This document shows positions 1 to 10,600 of a stretch of DNA of 64,000 bases, piece by piece. Numbering within the stretch: the first letter of the stretch is position 1; each line of letters begins with the position of its first letter. The notes beneath the pieces are model-generated. The model was given only the letters and a program-made list of their open reading frames with translations. It searched no databases and had not been told where the DNA came from. The DNA comes from Heterobilharzia americana. Lineage: Eukaryota > Platyhelminthes > Trematoda > Strigeidida > Schistosomatidae. The stretch covers positions 67,387,747 to 67,451,746 of the forward strand of contig OX104129.1 of NCBI GenBank assembly GCA_944470555.2. Reading direction: 5' to 3'. The position numbers and the translations under genes were made by a program.

Positions 1-20
1 TCTTTTAATTCACTTGTTTT

Positions 21-145
21 GGCTATTGTGTCTCAGTGACCTTGGGGATAACCGTCTGGCGTTTGAATCAGTAGGAATCAGTGAAGACAACATCACTTAC
101 TGAGTCCCAAATAGGATAAAACGTGTGCGATATAGAAAGATAATA
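21..145 (+). repeat. F1 (Sm-alpha-like) hammerhead SINE, degraded
   Basis: The tRNA-like head (A-box area around 31-52) leads to a shortened ribozyme at about 100-123 that keeps stem II (GTCC...GGAT). The segment carrying the stem I strand and most of CTGANGA is deleted, so it should be inactive. The copy has no visible tail beyond about 145. Confidence 0.7.
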
Positions 146-534
146 GAGAGCAGAACATACGACACAGGTGACTGAAATAGATCTGTCATAGATATGTTGC
201 TCTTCTGGTTGTAAATTTAAAACTTGTTTAGTAAAACAGAAACATAAAGTATCTGTCAATATAAGCTTCTACGAATTTATGATCACTATTCTAACAATCT
301 GAAAGTATGAAACATTTACTTACTTCAAACTAACGTTTCAAAGTATACACTGCTATCTTTCATTCAGTACGTTTCAACCTTCTATGTAATCAAACGGTAT
401 TTAACTTTTTTGTGATATATGTTAATCTTGGATAGTAAAAGTCTCGTACAAAGTGTTCGCGGTCAATAATTATCCACTCAACTTTATCCAGAAGAAGAAG
501 ACAGAGTAATTGTAACAAATCAATAGACGCGTTA

Positions 535-1010
535 CGTTACCCTATATCAAAGATATTTTAGTAACAGTAGACCGATTGTTTTACCCGATCTGAGGAAGTC
601 TCTCCAGCATGTTATACAAATCAAACGATGCGTTGCCAAAAGAGGACAGGACAAATATAATTTACAAAATCAACTGTAAATATTTTTCATAACATTATGT
701 TAGGCATTCTGGCCGTCGGACTGCTCAAAAAGTTCATGAACATCAACTAACAGTAAAGCGAAATGTCATACTCATTGGTTTCCATACATTGTGACAATCA
801 TGATCACAAATTCGACTTAGAGAATGTGGACATCCTCCAAAAAGCAGGTTGGAAATTTGCAAGGGAATTTCTTGGAGAACTACATTTAGACGAAAAGTCA
901 GTCAACAGATATGTGGATATAGACCCAATCTATAATCTGCTTAGAAAAAAAGAAAAACGGCCATCCATCAACCAAGGGTAAATTGATCAAACAAATCAAT
1001 GATGATGCAC
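535..1010 (+). pseudogene. Penelope-like element, GIY-YIG endonuclease fragment
   Basis: Conceptual translation across frames reads a PLE linker (VTLPYIK...), then IIYKINC, a degraded YVGQTGRR-type GIY-YIG motif near 690-720, EHQL, and a conserved C-terminal stretch (HDHKFDLENVDILQKAG) in the 72-codon ORF at 763-981. In PLEs this domain nicks target DNA for reverse transcription. Stops and frameshifts (for example in the Cys/GIY region near 683-700) show that it is dead. The reverse transcriptase part is absent. It belongs to the lineage with the YVGQTGR motif, not the YIGRS lineage seen at 62.6-63.8 kb. No terminal repeat is visible. Confidence 0.65.
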
Positions 1011-1599
1011 GAGATGCCAGCAACAAGAGTACAATTTCACTCTAACGAAGGTTATCTAACAGTGTGACTGAAAGAAATCCAAGGTCAAAGAAGCCAAGGT
1101 GTGGTTAAAAAAATCTCTTCCACAACTTACAATTGGACAATATCCAAGGTCATCAAAAGTATGCGAATAGTAATGAAACGGTCACGACAAAATATAAAAT
1201 TTCAGAATACACCAAACCATCATCTATAAATCTTTGTGTGATATACTATTTACTGACCTATGAAGAAATATACACATGAGGTAGGCGAAAGCCTTAACGC
1301 ATCAAATCATAACATTCAAAGTTACCAGATAATTTATATCCATAAGGTTAATGAGACACAATCTTATCGTCGTCCAACTTATTTTACAGCAGTCAGTGTT
1401 CATTATCACAGTGTGAAAACGTTTGTTTCGCCTTATCATCATAATTTAATTTTTATTCTTAAGGTTTACTCCTACTTTCTGGAGCTCTTTTAAAGTAAAT
1501 CCTAGGCCGTTGAATTGTAAAGCATAAAGCTGGTTAACAGTATCACTGCACATTAACGTTCTCATTTATTTAAATTACGTTTTGTCAAACAGCTGACCC
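1011..1599. other. Intergenic, nothing recognised
   Basis: AT-rich sequence that may include the decayed 3' tail of the upstream PLE. A 77-codon ORF at 1260-1493 has no recognisable motif and is probably chance. Confidence 0.5.
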
Positions 1600-1935
1600 A
1601 ATCTGTTAACTAAGCGAGTGCATAAGTACATTGATTGGTCAATGAAAGGTTGTTGTCTACTCCTATTTGCTGATCGAATTCTACCGATCATTTTGTAATG
1701 CGGCCAGCAGACTAGGCAGCTCAGCATCACGATGCTCTTTGATAGATTTTAGTTGAATAAATGCAGTCGGCAGGAAGCTCTCGACCTAAGGTTCGTGTCT
1801 GTTGGCACTCGCCAGCAAGGCTTATCTGCAACCCCAACGTAAGTGATGTCCCGTCCGGGACTCGAACCCTCGTCACCGAGTGTTTTAGTCAGCAACGATA
1901 CCATTGAACCATTCGGGGTGGGACTGGTCTTCCAT
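1600..1935 (-). repeat. F3 tRNA-derived SINE with hammerhead-like core
   Basis: Read on the minus strand: a tRNA-like head ending near 1935 (A box around 1893-1915, B box GGGTTCGAGTCC near 1856-1868), a ribozyme-like core at 1779-1820, then a tail with CCGACTGCATTTATTC and TTGGTCAATCAATG. It is the left half of a head-to-head pair with 2020-2256. Confidence 0.75.
1779..1820 (-). ncRNA. Hammerhead-like motif of F3 SINE
   Basis: Minus-strand core reads CTGGCGA, stem II GTG...CAC, then GAAC in place of GAAAC, and the self-complementary CCTTAGGTC that occupies stem III and the cleavage site. The A-to-G change in the core and the damaged GAAA make cleavage unlikely in this copy. The GTG/CAC pairing supports a real stem II in the family ancestor. 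Confidence 0.5.
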
Positions 1936-2019
1936 AGAAAGGGAGCCGCCTAGTCTGCTAGCCCATTGCGAGATAGTCGATTGGATCCCGTCAGCACATA
2001 GGGTTACACAACATGAAGT

Positions 2020-2256
2020 TAGTTAACCTCCGGTGACCAATCAATGGATCTAATCCAGTCCTATAAGAGGTCAATTGCAGCCCGAATAGCTCAGTGGTAG
2101 CGTCACTGACTACAACTCTGGTTGACATGGGTTCAAATCTCAGGCAAGATATCACTTCCGTTAGGGTTACAGATACGCTTTGCTGATGAATACCAATAGG
2201 CCCGAAACCTAAGTCAAGCAGGGCTTTCTGCCGATTGCTCTCAACCAATTAACATC
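2020..2256 (+). repeat. F3 tRNA-derived SINE, right half of inverted pair
   Basis: Starts with the F3 tail segment (GGTGACCAATCAATGG), passes directly into the tRNA-like head (GCCCGAATAGCTCAGTGG at about 2079, B box GGGTTCAAATCTC near 2130), then a core at about 2192-2215 (CTGATGA ... GAAACCTAAGTC). The stem II strands are mutated. Tail-then-head order indicates a template of more than one unit or a circular template. Confidence 0.75.
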
Positions 2257-3059
2257 TAAAAAGTGTATATATTTGATGTTTGAGTCATCTTCCAGAGGAT
2301 ATCAGATAAGTTCTTATACTATATCATGGTGTTTCAACAGCTAAACAGAAATGGATGAAATCCATAAATTTATGGTATTATGCTTAAATTCTTATGCTTT
2401 CTATATTCAACTTCATAAAAAGAAGAGTGTATACGACTATTTCTGATAGCAAGAACAAAAACCTCGAATTCAACATTGATGATAATGAACTCAGTGTATG
2501 TAGTTAAATGAGAATATTAGATCCTAAGAAAAAACCAATAGTGATTAATTTCTCTATACTAATTGAAAACTAATCTACAAATCGATTGAATTTTTTAACG
2601 GAAAAACATTAGAAATGACCCATTTTAGTAAGTAACTATGTTTAAATGTATCCAGTTCAAATGTGGGTAGACACAAAATACTCATATACACTAGTATAGA
2701 TCTCCGTATGTAGAATATTAGTCAATAGATTATTATATCCCAGTCTCCGATACCTTTAATCCATTAAGATATGTAATAATACCAATAACTGTAACATGCA
2801 GAGTAATGTGAGTGTAAAAGGGAATTCAAATAACTCCCAAAGGAATTTTATACTAATTTATTCTAATAGAACTTTACAAGATGAAATGAGAATACACAAT
2901 TCAATTCCATATTATAATTGCGTTTGATAATTATCGCTGTTATCAATGCACGTTTGTGGCTGAAAAATAATGAAGCTTAGGATAAATTTAACGGTGAAAA
3001 ATGAAATACCAACTTGAAATTAATAAATTCCCACAAACCTTTAAATTTAATTACTCCAA
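2257..3059. other. Intergenic, nothing recognised
   Basis: About 800 bases of AT-rich sequence without a recognisable gene, repeat or RNA motif. Confidence 0.5.
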
Positions 3060-3445
3060 TGATGAGTGGCAACCAGCTTCCAGAGGTGATTTGTGAAGTC
3101 CCAGGGAAAAGTCGTTAACGCTAGGGTTAACCAAGTTGAACATGAGGACCGTTATTCAGTGACAATATTGGATGGAAGTTGCGTAATGTCGTGAAATGAC
3201 AAGAGTAGGAAATATCGATCAATAGATGCTGACCCACTGGCTCAACAGTAAAGCGCAGGATGGGAAACCTGAAGGTCCTGGGTTCGATCCCTGCTCAGGT
3301 GGTGGTTGCGCACTATTGAGAAGTCCCACAGTAGAAAGGAACAGCTGTGCAGTGCTTCCGCGTTTCCAATGTCCCTTCAACTAATCTCAGTCCATGATGA
3401 ATACCTACCTGAGATCAATAAATCGTCACAAACCTTCAAACTGAA
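3060..3445 (+). repeat. F2 tRNA-derived SINE, nearly full length
   Basis: Contains the F2 leader (ATGAGTGGCAACCAGCTTCC), the conserved ATTGGATGGAAGTTGCG block, a tRNA-like head (CCCACTGGCTCAACAGTAAAG at about 3233; B box GGTTCGATCCC near 3282) and the F2 tail (CAGTCCATGATGAATACC). The hammerhead at 3309-3355 is degraded: TTGAGAA for CTGAGGA, damaged stem II and GGAAC for GAAAC. At about 385 bp this is among the longest F2 copies here. Confidence 0.75.
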
Positions 3446-4139
3446 ATAATGGGAAATATTTGCAGGTATGGAGTAGGCTGATGTTGGTTTCATGTCCTCT
3501 GAGCTTTGATATTTTGTTGTGGCCATTTCGTTATCAATCTTGGTGACATCTTCAGTACTAACTACTCCACCGAAAATCAATTCGGTCAACTAAAACACTC
3601 AGAAGACTATGTTTTCGACTGATTACTTGTAGAAATGCGCATACTTTACAGACAGTACTGATGTTGTACTCTACCTAACCAATCTATCTGGGTTGTAAAA
3701 AGAAGTGAGATCATATCCAAGGACAAGCTAAGTAAACTGTCTACTTCTATGAGTAAACACTTTGTATTTATGTTGTAAGATCGGTATTTGCCCTATCCGA
3801 GGATATTTTGTCATAATGGGGGAGGTAGCTTTCAACGTTTATGACTAGATGTCAGTTAAATAGCTTTTTTAAATCTAAGGCCTCACAAAGTGTGTTCTAT
3901 CCAAACGCATCTTCGAACACTACCCCGAATAGCTGTCTAAAGGACAGGGTAAAGCCGTCAATAGATCAACTCTTGAGCATTTGGTTACCTCTGCTCATTG
4001 CACTCTACAAGAGTCTTCCTTCAAAGTTATTTATGAAGTAAAATCAAACATTTCGAGGTGAGTACGTATTCACCACCTGAACGTAGTAGAAGCTCTATCA
4101 GTCCAGTAATAAAAGCCTGCTCTTAGATTTGTTTAATTA
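3446..4139. other. Intergenic, nothing recognised
   Basis: No recognisable coding or repeat signal. A 66-codon ORF at 3841-4041 lacks motifs and is probably chance. Confidence 0.45.
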
Positions 4140-4700
4140 GTTTATGGCAATGATACAGTATTATTTACTTGATGACGTTTTGAGGATGAATTATTACTGT
4201 TCATAATCATATCAATGTAAACACACTACTTTCAACATCTCATTTTTATAGTCCTGTCACCCCTTATCCTTTTTTTATTGATGGTAAAGTTTCGAATGTC
4301 TCTGGTATGGGTATTGTGTCATCCGTATTGCATGTGTTGGATGTTAGTTGATTCGATGAACAAAGATTCAGTAAGTAATCTCTTTCTTTCCCTCTCCACC
4401 TAATTATAGTGGTTGTGTGTGTGCATACAATGAAATACCGGAGTGTTTTTCTAGATTACTGATCTTATTGGGGTCTGTCATTCTATATTTAACTAAATTC
4501 TTATGTCCCACTAATCTAACTGACGCCAACCGGCTAGTTTGACCTATGTACTTGACCTCACAGTCATTGGATGGAATTTGATAGATTAGATTATTTTGCT
4601 TAATTGGATCCATCGCACCCTTAAGGCGACAAAACGTACTTCTCAGTGAGTTTTTAGATTTAAATGCCAGTCCACTTGACAGTTTGGAAAGTCCACTTCC
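4140..4700 (-). pseudogene. Penelope-like element, GIY-YIG endonuclease and 3' tail
   Basis: On the minus strand a 148-codon ORF (4404-4850) carries, in its second half, NNLIYQI..NDCEVKYIGQTSR and VRLVGHKNL. This is a good match to the PLE GIY-YIG core (CxxC-like, YIGQTSR, R, H). It is followed by the C-terminal HSGISLYAHTQP stretch and a non-coding tail down to about 4140 that recurs at 21.6, 25.1 and 26.1-26.5 kb. PLE endonuclease cleaves target DNA in retrotransposition. The N-terminal third of the ORF is unrelated sequence in frame by chance. The reverse transcriptase is missing, so the copy is 5' truncated. Confidence 0.7.
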
Positions 4701-4970
4701 ATTCCATCTGCTGATTTCTCGCATATTCCTAGCACTTCTATGCCATATATCCTCATCTCTTTTGCAGTCTGGGCAGCCTTGCCAGCCAGCTTCAAACATG
4801 GTGTGAACATTCTTATTTTCGCTTTGATCGAGAGAGAAGACAGCGGCCAATTGGCTTCCCGAAGGCTTTCACCAACTAGCATCATTTCGTCTTCCCGATT
4901 CCAGCGAGGAATAAGTTTGTTTTTATTTTTTTTATCTGTGCTTTGAAGTTTCTTTAGCAACTGGATTGGT
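4701..4970 (-). pseudogene. Possible LINE C-terminal fragment
   Basis: The minus-strand ORF at 4643-4960 includes LSIKAKIRMF and TAKEMRIYG, reminiscent of the (K)xKIRIFNTNVKxVLLYGxETW block after the reverse transcriptase in the LINE families at 24 and 32 kb. The rest does not align by eye. It may be a short LINE piece next to the PLE, or chance. Confidence 0.3.
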
Positions 4971-5479
4971 TTTACGGGGTAAGGTTGCTAGACCTATGCT
5001 CAACCTCCCCTCTTTATCCGGTCTTAGGACCGGTTAGTTAACTAGTGAACTAATAAACTAGGCCTTAATTTACTAACTGAGCACTCCTCATAAGGTAATA
5101 TTCTAAAGAAAACAGTCCTATCTAATTAGTTTGAAAGGATTTCTCTCCTACCCAAACTAATTGTGGATACAAATATCTATACCTCACTAAAACATTCTGT
5201 AATATCAAACAAGAAACAAAAAATTAACAATTCCGATCATATATGTATGAAAAGTAGACCTGAAGAAATGATATCATCACATCTATTCTAAAAGTTACAT
5301 CAGATAGTAATGTCCAATTAGGAAGCAGGTGCTTTTTTTACCTGGTTGTAACAATTCCGTAGACTCATATTTCCGACAATCATCCGCGCACAGGTATGAC
5401 AACATATAGCGAAATTAAGCACCAACATATAATTTCGATACAATTTTATTCTTAAAATGTGTTGGAAAATTCTTTTCTG
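4971..5479. other. Intergenic, nothing recognised
   Basis: AT-rich stretch with no recognisable gene or repeat family. Confidence 0.45.
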
Positions 5480-5680
5480 CTCATCATAATGTGAATTTAT
5501 AACTTAAAAGTGGAGAATGAGAAAACGGTGTAAATAACTGAGAAATATTGAAAGTCATAGGATATATTTCGAGGACAGAAGTGTCAGAATGGTAAGGGGA
5601 CATTTCAGTCATTATGACATCAAAAACAAGATATTCAGCGAAGAGGATTCTATTCAACGGATTTATTCTCAAACTGTACA

Positions 5681-5744
<64 letters not shown>

Positions 5745-5800
5745 ATTTAAAGGCTGTAATCTGTGAGGAAGATTTAAATCAAATAATGGAGGTTTGATAT
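5480..5800 (+). repeat. Inverted end segment of the PLE at 6.6-7.7 kb
   Basis: The reverse complement of this segment matches 7480-7690: the shared order is AAATCTTCCTCA, ATTGCAGGCTTTAAATATC-like text, the TA tract, ATGTACAG, TTGAGAAT and CTTCGCTGAAT. It therefore forms an inverted repeat flanking the PLE. The TA tract inside this arm has expanded to about 59 bp, against a few units in the other arm. Confidence 0.65.
5684..5742. repeat. (TA)n microsatellite
   Basis: About 59 bases of uninterrupted TA inside the inverted PLE end. The matching position at about 7522 has only a short TA run, so the expansion happened after insertion. Confidence 0.95.
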
Positions 5801-5844
5801 AATAATAATGGTGGTCATAACTATTTATTGATATACGTATATTT

Positions 5845-5895
5845 ATTTCCCTGAAGAAGCTCGGAACGGACTACCGTGCGAAACGCTGGAATTAT
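5845..5895 (+). ncRNA. Hammerhead-like motif near a PLE end
   Basis: CTGAAGA (5851-5857) fits CTGANGA and is followed by a stem II candidate (GCTCGG paired with CCGTGC, one mismatch) and GAAAC (5880-5884). Minimal type I hammerheads are known from PLE ends in many animals, and this sits beside PLE sequence. Stems I and III are not convincing by eye. Confidence 0.4.
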
Positions 5896-5944
5896 TTAAT
5901 TTCAAACCCGCTGTGACTTACACAAATACAATCTATATCTAATG

Positions 5945-6206
5945 TTATTTATTGATATACTTGTAATTCTATTTTGTCCCATTGGACAGAATTATTCGAC
6001 CTCTGTTAGCATATGGGTTCCTGTGCGGATACCTCGGTATTGCCTGAATGTCACTTATGGTAATTTAGTTGGTTGTGGCTAGCAGAGGGATCCAGAACGC
6101 GCGTCTCGTCCTGTTTGGGACTTGTCAGATGGATGTACCCGTACCCCAGTGAGTAATGTTGTTCCCACCGAGACTCAAACCCCGTACCCACTGCTTCAAA
6201 CGCACT
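5945..6206 (-). repeat. F1 hammerhead SINE, left half of inverted pair
   Basis: Minus-strand order is tRNA-like head (right end), ribozyme at about 6089-6138, then tail to about 5945 (GCATCCGCACAGG-type block at 6025-6045). The ribozyme has GAGAC instead of GAAAC and CTGACAA for CTGANGA. It abuts the plus copy at 6207 head to head. Confidence 0.75.
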
Positions 6207-6290
6207 GGCTGGCGAGTCCCAAATGGGATGAAACGCGCGTCCTGGACTTCTCTGCTAGCCACAACCAACTAAATTAGTACAATGGTGCTT
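6207..6290 (+). repeat. F1 hammerhead SINE, truncated right half
   Basis: Begins inside the ribozyme: CTGGCGA, GTCC...GGAT, GAAACGCGCGTC, CCTGGACTTC (6208-6250), then the GCTAGCCACAACC tail. The core has A-to-G in CUGANGA. Its start exactly at the ribozyme suggests truncation or cleavage at that point before joining to the minus copy. Confidence 0.75.
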
Positions 6291-6639
6291 ATAATTATAA
6301 TGTTGCTAGTTGATGATGTAAAGGTCGAATGATGACAAAAAAGGGTTACATAAGATTTTCAAACCGTTTATGAGGTGCATATATAAATTTAAAAGAGGTT
6401 AGAAAGTTAATAAACAACCAAAGGATTAGGTAATATGAATAAGACAACAGGTTAATTGGAATAAATTGGGAATGTCTTGTTAAAAGTTGAGGTTATTAGG
6501 AAGATCAAATGAAATAACACCGGAAACAATTAAATGTAAACTTAAACCGATTATCACGATATATAAGTACAAAGAATAATCTAACAAAAAGAAAGAGGGT
6601 GGATGAAAAACGAAAAAAGGGAATGAAGCACACCAAGAT

Positions 6640-7480
6640 TAAAATAAATTACAGCCAAGGTAGAGACAATCACTGTACATACTTCTTTTGCACACATAGG
6701 TCAGGCTTCAGTTCATGGATAGCCAAGGCCTGTACTGTTTTTATAAGCTGAACACTGAGAAAACGTGAGGTGTTTGGGCGAATTCGATAGACAACTTTAA
6801 AATCGTTGTGTTGGTTCAGTTGAATGGTTGGAATCGATTAAATACTCAAGGATAGAACTTCTAATGCATTTCCTTTTACCTCCAAAGCATCAGATGAACT
6901 GGTAGATACACATGGATGTGGTCTGTTAAGGGATATAGTCTTTCACACAAACGGAGAACAATTTACGATTAGTAAAGATCAAGTGAAGTCTGTCTGAGAA
7001 AAAAGTCCTACTAATTGATCTGGAAAGATGATTTTTCAGGATATTTGCTCCTGCATCACCTTCGAAGTCTAGATTCATGAACAAAGTCTTTTTAGAAACT
7101 GAGCTGGTGACTGGTTTCACATGTATTTCTCGCATATTCTTATTGATAAATCGGCTAGGATAGCTGTTTCCCACCAGCGTCTCTCTTAGAAAGTCAAGTT
7201 CAAGTTGGACACAGTCTGTCCTACAAGTTTTACGTATTCGATGTCAGAGTGATTGTATGAGGTTTCTCTTATTCATGATCGGCACCCAGCTATAGAAATC
7301 AGTAGGCTGTCCATTCCATGTGGGTTTCTAGTTGATGGATCTTTTCAGCATTTCATTACTACGTCTCGTAATCATTACATCAAGGAAAGGAATAGCTGAT
7401 TCCAATTCCTTCTCAATAGTGAATTCCAACGCTGAGTGACAATTGTTAAACTTGTGTAGGATGTCATCCAGATTAATTAT
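6640..7480 (-). pseudogene. Penelope-like element, RT thumb and endonuclease remnant
   Basis: Minus-strand translation from 7450 downward gives FLDV-like text (AIPFLDVMITRR), KPTWNGQPTDFYSWVP, then the ORF at 6926-7174 with KKTLFMNLDFEGDAG and SISRTFFSDRL, a degraded CIYQF, and near 6690-6735 the C-terminal motif QALAIHELKPDLCVQKKYV that ends PLE proteins. These correspond to the region after RT motif C through the GIY-YIG domain. Frameshifts and stops break it, and motifs A-C of the RT are missing. It lies between inverted copies of one end (5480-5800 and 7480-7690), the usual PLE insertion structure. Confidence 0.7.
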
Positions 7481-7690
7481 TTAAGTTAAATCTTCCTCAT
7501 GGATTGCAGGCTTTAAATATCATATATATACGAATGTACAGCTTGAGAATGAATTCGTTGAAAAGAGTCTCCTTCGCTGAATTTCTTATTTTTGATGTCA
7601 AAATGGAAATTATGAACGTATTGAAACAATGCTTGGTAGATAGTTTAACCAAACTTGTGAGAATCTTGGAATAACTCTTTTCCATTCCAA
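7480..7690 (-). repeat. End segment of the PLE, right inverted arm
   Basis: Matches the reverse complement of about 5480-5800. A 62-codon ORF (7497-7685, minus) over this arm is probably PLE sequence without a recognisable domain. Related text recurs near 10.47, 14.2, 37.8 and 50.2 kb, marking it as a dispersed PLE end. Confidence 0.6.
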
Positions 7691-8204
7691 CTTTAGTTAT
7701 TTCTTCACATTAAGCAACATTATTAAATATCTGATGATGATAATAATAATAATGGAATGCCAATCATCTTTGTATTTACATAAAACTTACTAAGCAACAT
7801 TTATGCCAGTTAAAAAAACTTTTATAAAATCATTTCCGATATGTCACCAACTGAATTAAAATGAATATCAATCGAAATCTCTTTAAGTCGCACAGTTTTT
7901 CTGACAAAACCAACACTGAATCAAAGAACTTATTTCACTTCCGTAAAAGTTTTTACAACTGTCTTCTTGTGATGAACACATTAAATACTGGAAATACTTT
8001 AACACAAGGAAAAATCATTTATTCTATAAAACTAAGACATGAGATGAGAATTCAGTGTGTCAGATGAAAAAGGCCAGTATTTTGATTATGTATTACTAAT
8101 ATTAAGATAAACATTATTCCTTTAAAAAAATTTCAAACGTTTCGATTGAAATAATTCCTTCGTAAACCATCAAGAAGTCATAAATATGCTTTTAGCTTAA
8201 TTGT
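7691..8204. other. Intergenic, nothing recognised
   Basis: AT-rich, with a short (ATA)n at 7737-7752. A 68-codon ORF at 7861-8067 has no motif. Confidence 0.45.
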
Positions 8205-8445
8205 TTTCATATGATACCGTCGCTGATTGGACCGAATTGATCGGTCCCTATTGGCATATTGTCTCCTGTGCGGATGCCACGATATTGCCAGCGTTTTATT
8301 TATGTTAATGAAGGATCGTGGCTAGCAGTGGAATCCAGGAGGCATATTTCGTCCTATTTGGGACTCGCCAACTGGATGTACCTGCTTCCATGTGAGTGAT
8401 GTTGTTCCCAGCAGGATTCTGACTCTAGAGCGATCGCTCCAATTA
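8205..8445 (-). repeat. F1 hammerhead SINE, left half of inverted pair
   Basis: Minus-strand tail (8205-8310), ribozyme at 8333-8379 (TTGGCGA instead of CTGANGA; stem II GTCC/GGAC and stem I ATCCAG/CTGGAT intact) and part of the tRNA-like head to about 8445. Head-to-head with 8452-8695. Confidence 0.8.
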
Positions 8446-8451
8446 ACGACG

Positions 8452-8695
8452 GTATGATTTAAAAACAATTATACTAAGAAAACTATACCCATCGCACAAG
8501 AAGTGGCTATCGTGGCTTGGCGGTGTTTTTGGATAACGCCCCGGAGCTTGAAGCGATTGCTTCTGAGTCCGAATCCTGGTGGGAACAACATCACTCTCTG
8601 GGATGCAGGTACATCCAGCTGACGAGTCCTAAATAGGACGAAATGCGCGTCCTGGATTCCACTGCTAGCCAAGATCCATCATTAACATAAATATG
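8452..8695 (+). repeat. F1 hammerhead SINE, right half of inverted pair
   Basis: Starts with the conserved ACTATACCCATCGCACAAG leader, then a tRNA-like head with degenerate A box (GGCGGTGTTTTTGGATAACG) and B box region (GTCCGAATCC near 8566), followed by the ribozyme and GCTAGCC tail. Confidence 0.8.
8612..8659 (+). ncRNA. Hammerhead ribozyme, core intact (F1)
   Basis: All core elements are present: stem I ATCCAG paired with CTGGAT, CTGACGA, stem II GTCC/GGAC around a 6-nt loop, GAAA, a short stem III strand TGCGCG and cleavage triplet GTC. This is the schistosome Sm-alpha type I hammerhead, which self-cleaves RNA. It is one of the best candidates for activity in the window. Confidence 0.85.
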
Positions 8696-10059
8696 CTTTG
8701 TTGAAGAATGATAATAAGGAAAGAAGCGATTTTTCAGCGTAGGAAATTTTTTTCCCGATGGCATCATTACCTAAGACTAGATTCCTTAAGAAAGACTTGA
8801 AATTAGAACGGAATATGAAGTAAGTACTCATAGCTCCAAAGAAGACTTTATTTATGAGCATTGGTTTCATAGGTGCCAAAAAAGACATTATTCTCTGCCT
8901 CTTTAGTCAGCAAGCAGGTTCCCATGGGTGCTAAGGACAACTTACCACTTTCTGTCATTTCAGTGTGTATCTGCAAATTAGCTAGCTCCAAAGAAGGTAG
9001 TTATATAGGCTCGGATACTATCCTGCCTATTTCGGAAGTAGTATACTTTTGATAGCTGTGCATGGTAGAAGCACTGGCACTTCGCCATTTTAAGCCTCAT
9101 CTCCGCGTATAGAAGAAGTATGTTCAATCTCTTACCATACAATGATCTTATCACTCACAATTTCAAATGCCGTTTAAATGAACAAAGAATATCTCTTTCA
9201 ATAATGTCTTTTTCATGCTCTACGGTTATATGTACATGATGAAGAATTATGAGTCAGGAATATAGACATTCTGCTTATAAGTTTGTTAGTAATATTATGC
9301 AACTGAGAAAGTCAATCAAGAAAAGTCGTATATGAACGTTTGTGATGAAAACAATTGTTACTGGGATTCGTTTTCGAATAACTGATTATCTAATGGATTA
9401 TACTACGTAGGTAATGCCATAAGGTAACAGTTTAATAAAGCAGTAGGAAGGTGCTTCTGACAACTGGATGAAATAAACTGAGGAAGAAACAGGTTAGGAG
9501 AGTTTGTCAAAATTGTTACAGATTATTGGGGAGAAGGGTATCTGCAGTATGGAATTAGGTTATCTGGGGCAGGATTCCAACGAATTTGTGCGTACTAAAT
9601 CGGGCTACGGTAAGCGTAGAGGTAGCACTTTCTCTTTTCAACACACAACTCGAGTTGTTCGGTCCTGGTTGCTACTGTTTCTGTAGTCAAATGAATCCTG
9701 AGCTGAATACATTTTGGTAAGTTGATTAGAATTTGGCACAGAATAGAAAACGACTCGTTTATATTCCACTTTATGGTTTCTTTGAACCAAGTGGGCTAAT
9801 ATGGAGCTGGTAATGGTCTTTGCCACATCTTTGCCTAATCACGCTGGAGGGTGTATATGCGAGCACGAAAAATCAAATTCCTAGAGCAGCAGCTGACGTA
9901 ACTGGTTCCACAAGAGTAGTCAAACTGATAAATTCAACAGAAATTGACCAGTCTAAGCAATTCACTTATCAGTCTTGGTGTCATCATTCAGCGTATGAAA
10001 AACGTTACTTAGAATTTAACGACATTGTTCGTTTTTAGAGAAGAGCATTAAGAAAAGTT
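8696..10059. other. Intergenic, nothing firmly recognised
   Basis: Short ORFs only. The minus ORF at 9638-9826 and the plus ORF at 9820-10038 show no motif I can name; given the PLE fragment starting at 10,060 they may be decayed PLE sequence. Confidence 0.4.
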
Positions 10060-10600
10060 ACTATGCTTTCTGATGTGTAAATTCCATCGCTGGGTGTACT
10101 GAGTTGAATCTGCTGATTATCTCTGACCTATTCATGTTATTTTTGCACAAGATGAACGTGTCATCCATATATTGGCAGCCAAATGAAAACTCGGCTAGAT
10201 CACTCAGTTGAACCACATTCTCTAGTTACTTTAGGATTAACACCTTCATTAGTACCCTTGTTTCTCTTTTCACCTTCTTTATATCTATCAAGTGGACAAT
10301 CAATCTTTGCATTTTACATCTACCGATAATTCCCACCTTATCAAACTTCTTACTTTTCTCGTTATTTGCTATGTCAAACAGATTATTACGCAACTTATTC
10401 ACTTCTAGGTTTCAGATTTTAACAGTCTTAATGAGATAAGAATAGCCTGCTGGTCAATAATAGACTATATATAAATACGACTGTACAGCTCTAGAAAATG
10501 ATACCGTCGATGAAGAGGTTTTTCTTTGCTGAATTGTAGCATCTCTTCTGAATGAAAATAGGCAAAAGAACGAGAACCGAAGCGGTATCTTGGCAATTAC
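10060..10600 (-). pseudogene. Penelope-like element, reverse transcriptase motif C fragment
   Basis: Minus-strand translation near 10,100-10,190 reads FGCQYMDDTFILCKNN followed by FNSVHPAMEFTHQ. YMDD is RT motif C (metal-binding aspartates), and the following text matches the stretch after motif C in PLE RTs. Upstream (to about 10,600) is decayed sequence including the GACTGTACAGCTC end-type segment also seen at 7.5 kb. This PLE has YMDD, whereas the copy at 62.6 kb has YVDD, so at least two PLE lineages are present. The copy lacks motifs A and B and is broken by stops. Confidence 0.65.

Noticed and set aside
8880..8960. PLE RT motif B on the minus strand (APMG text)
   Set aside because: The surrounding translation does not follow the GVAMGSPLGPLLAD pattern, and neighbouring motifs are absent.
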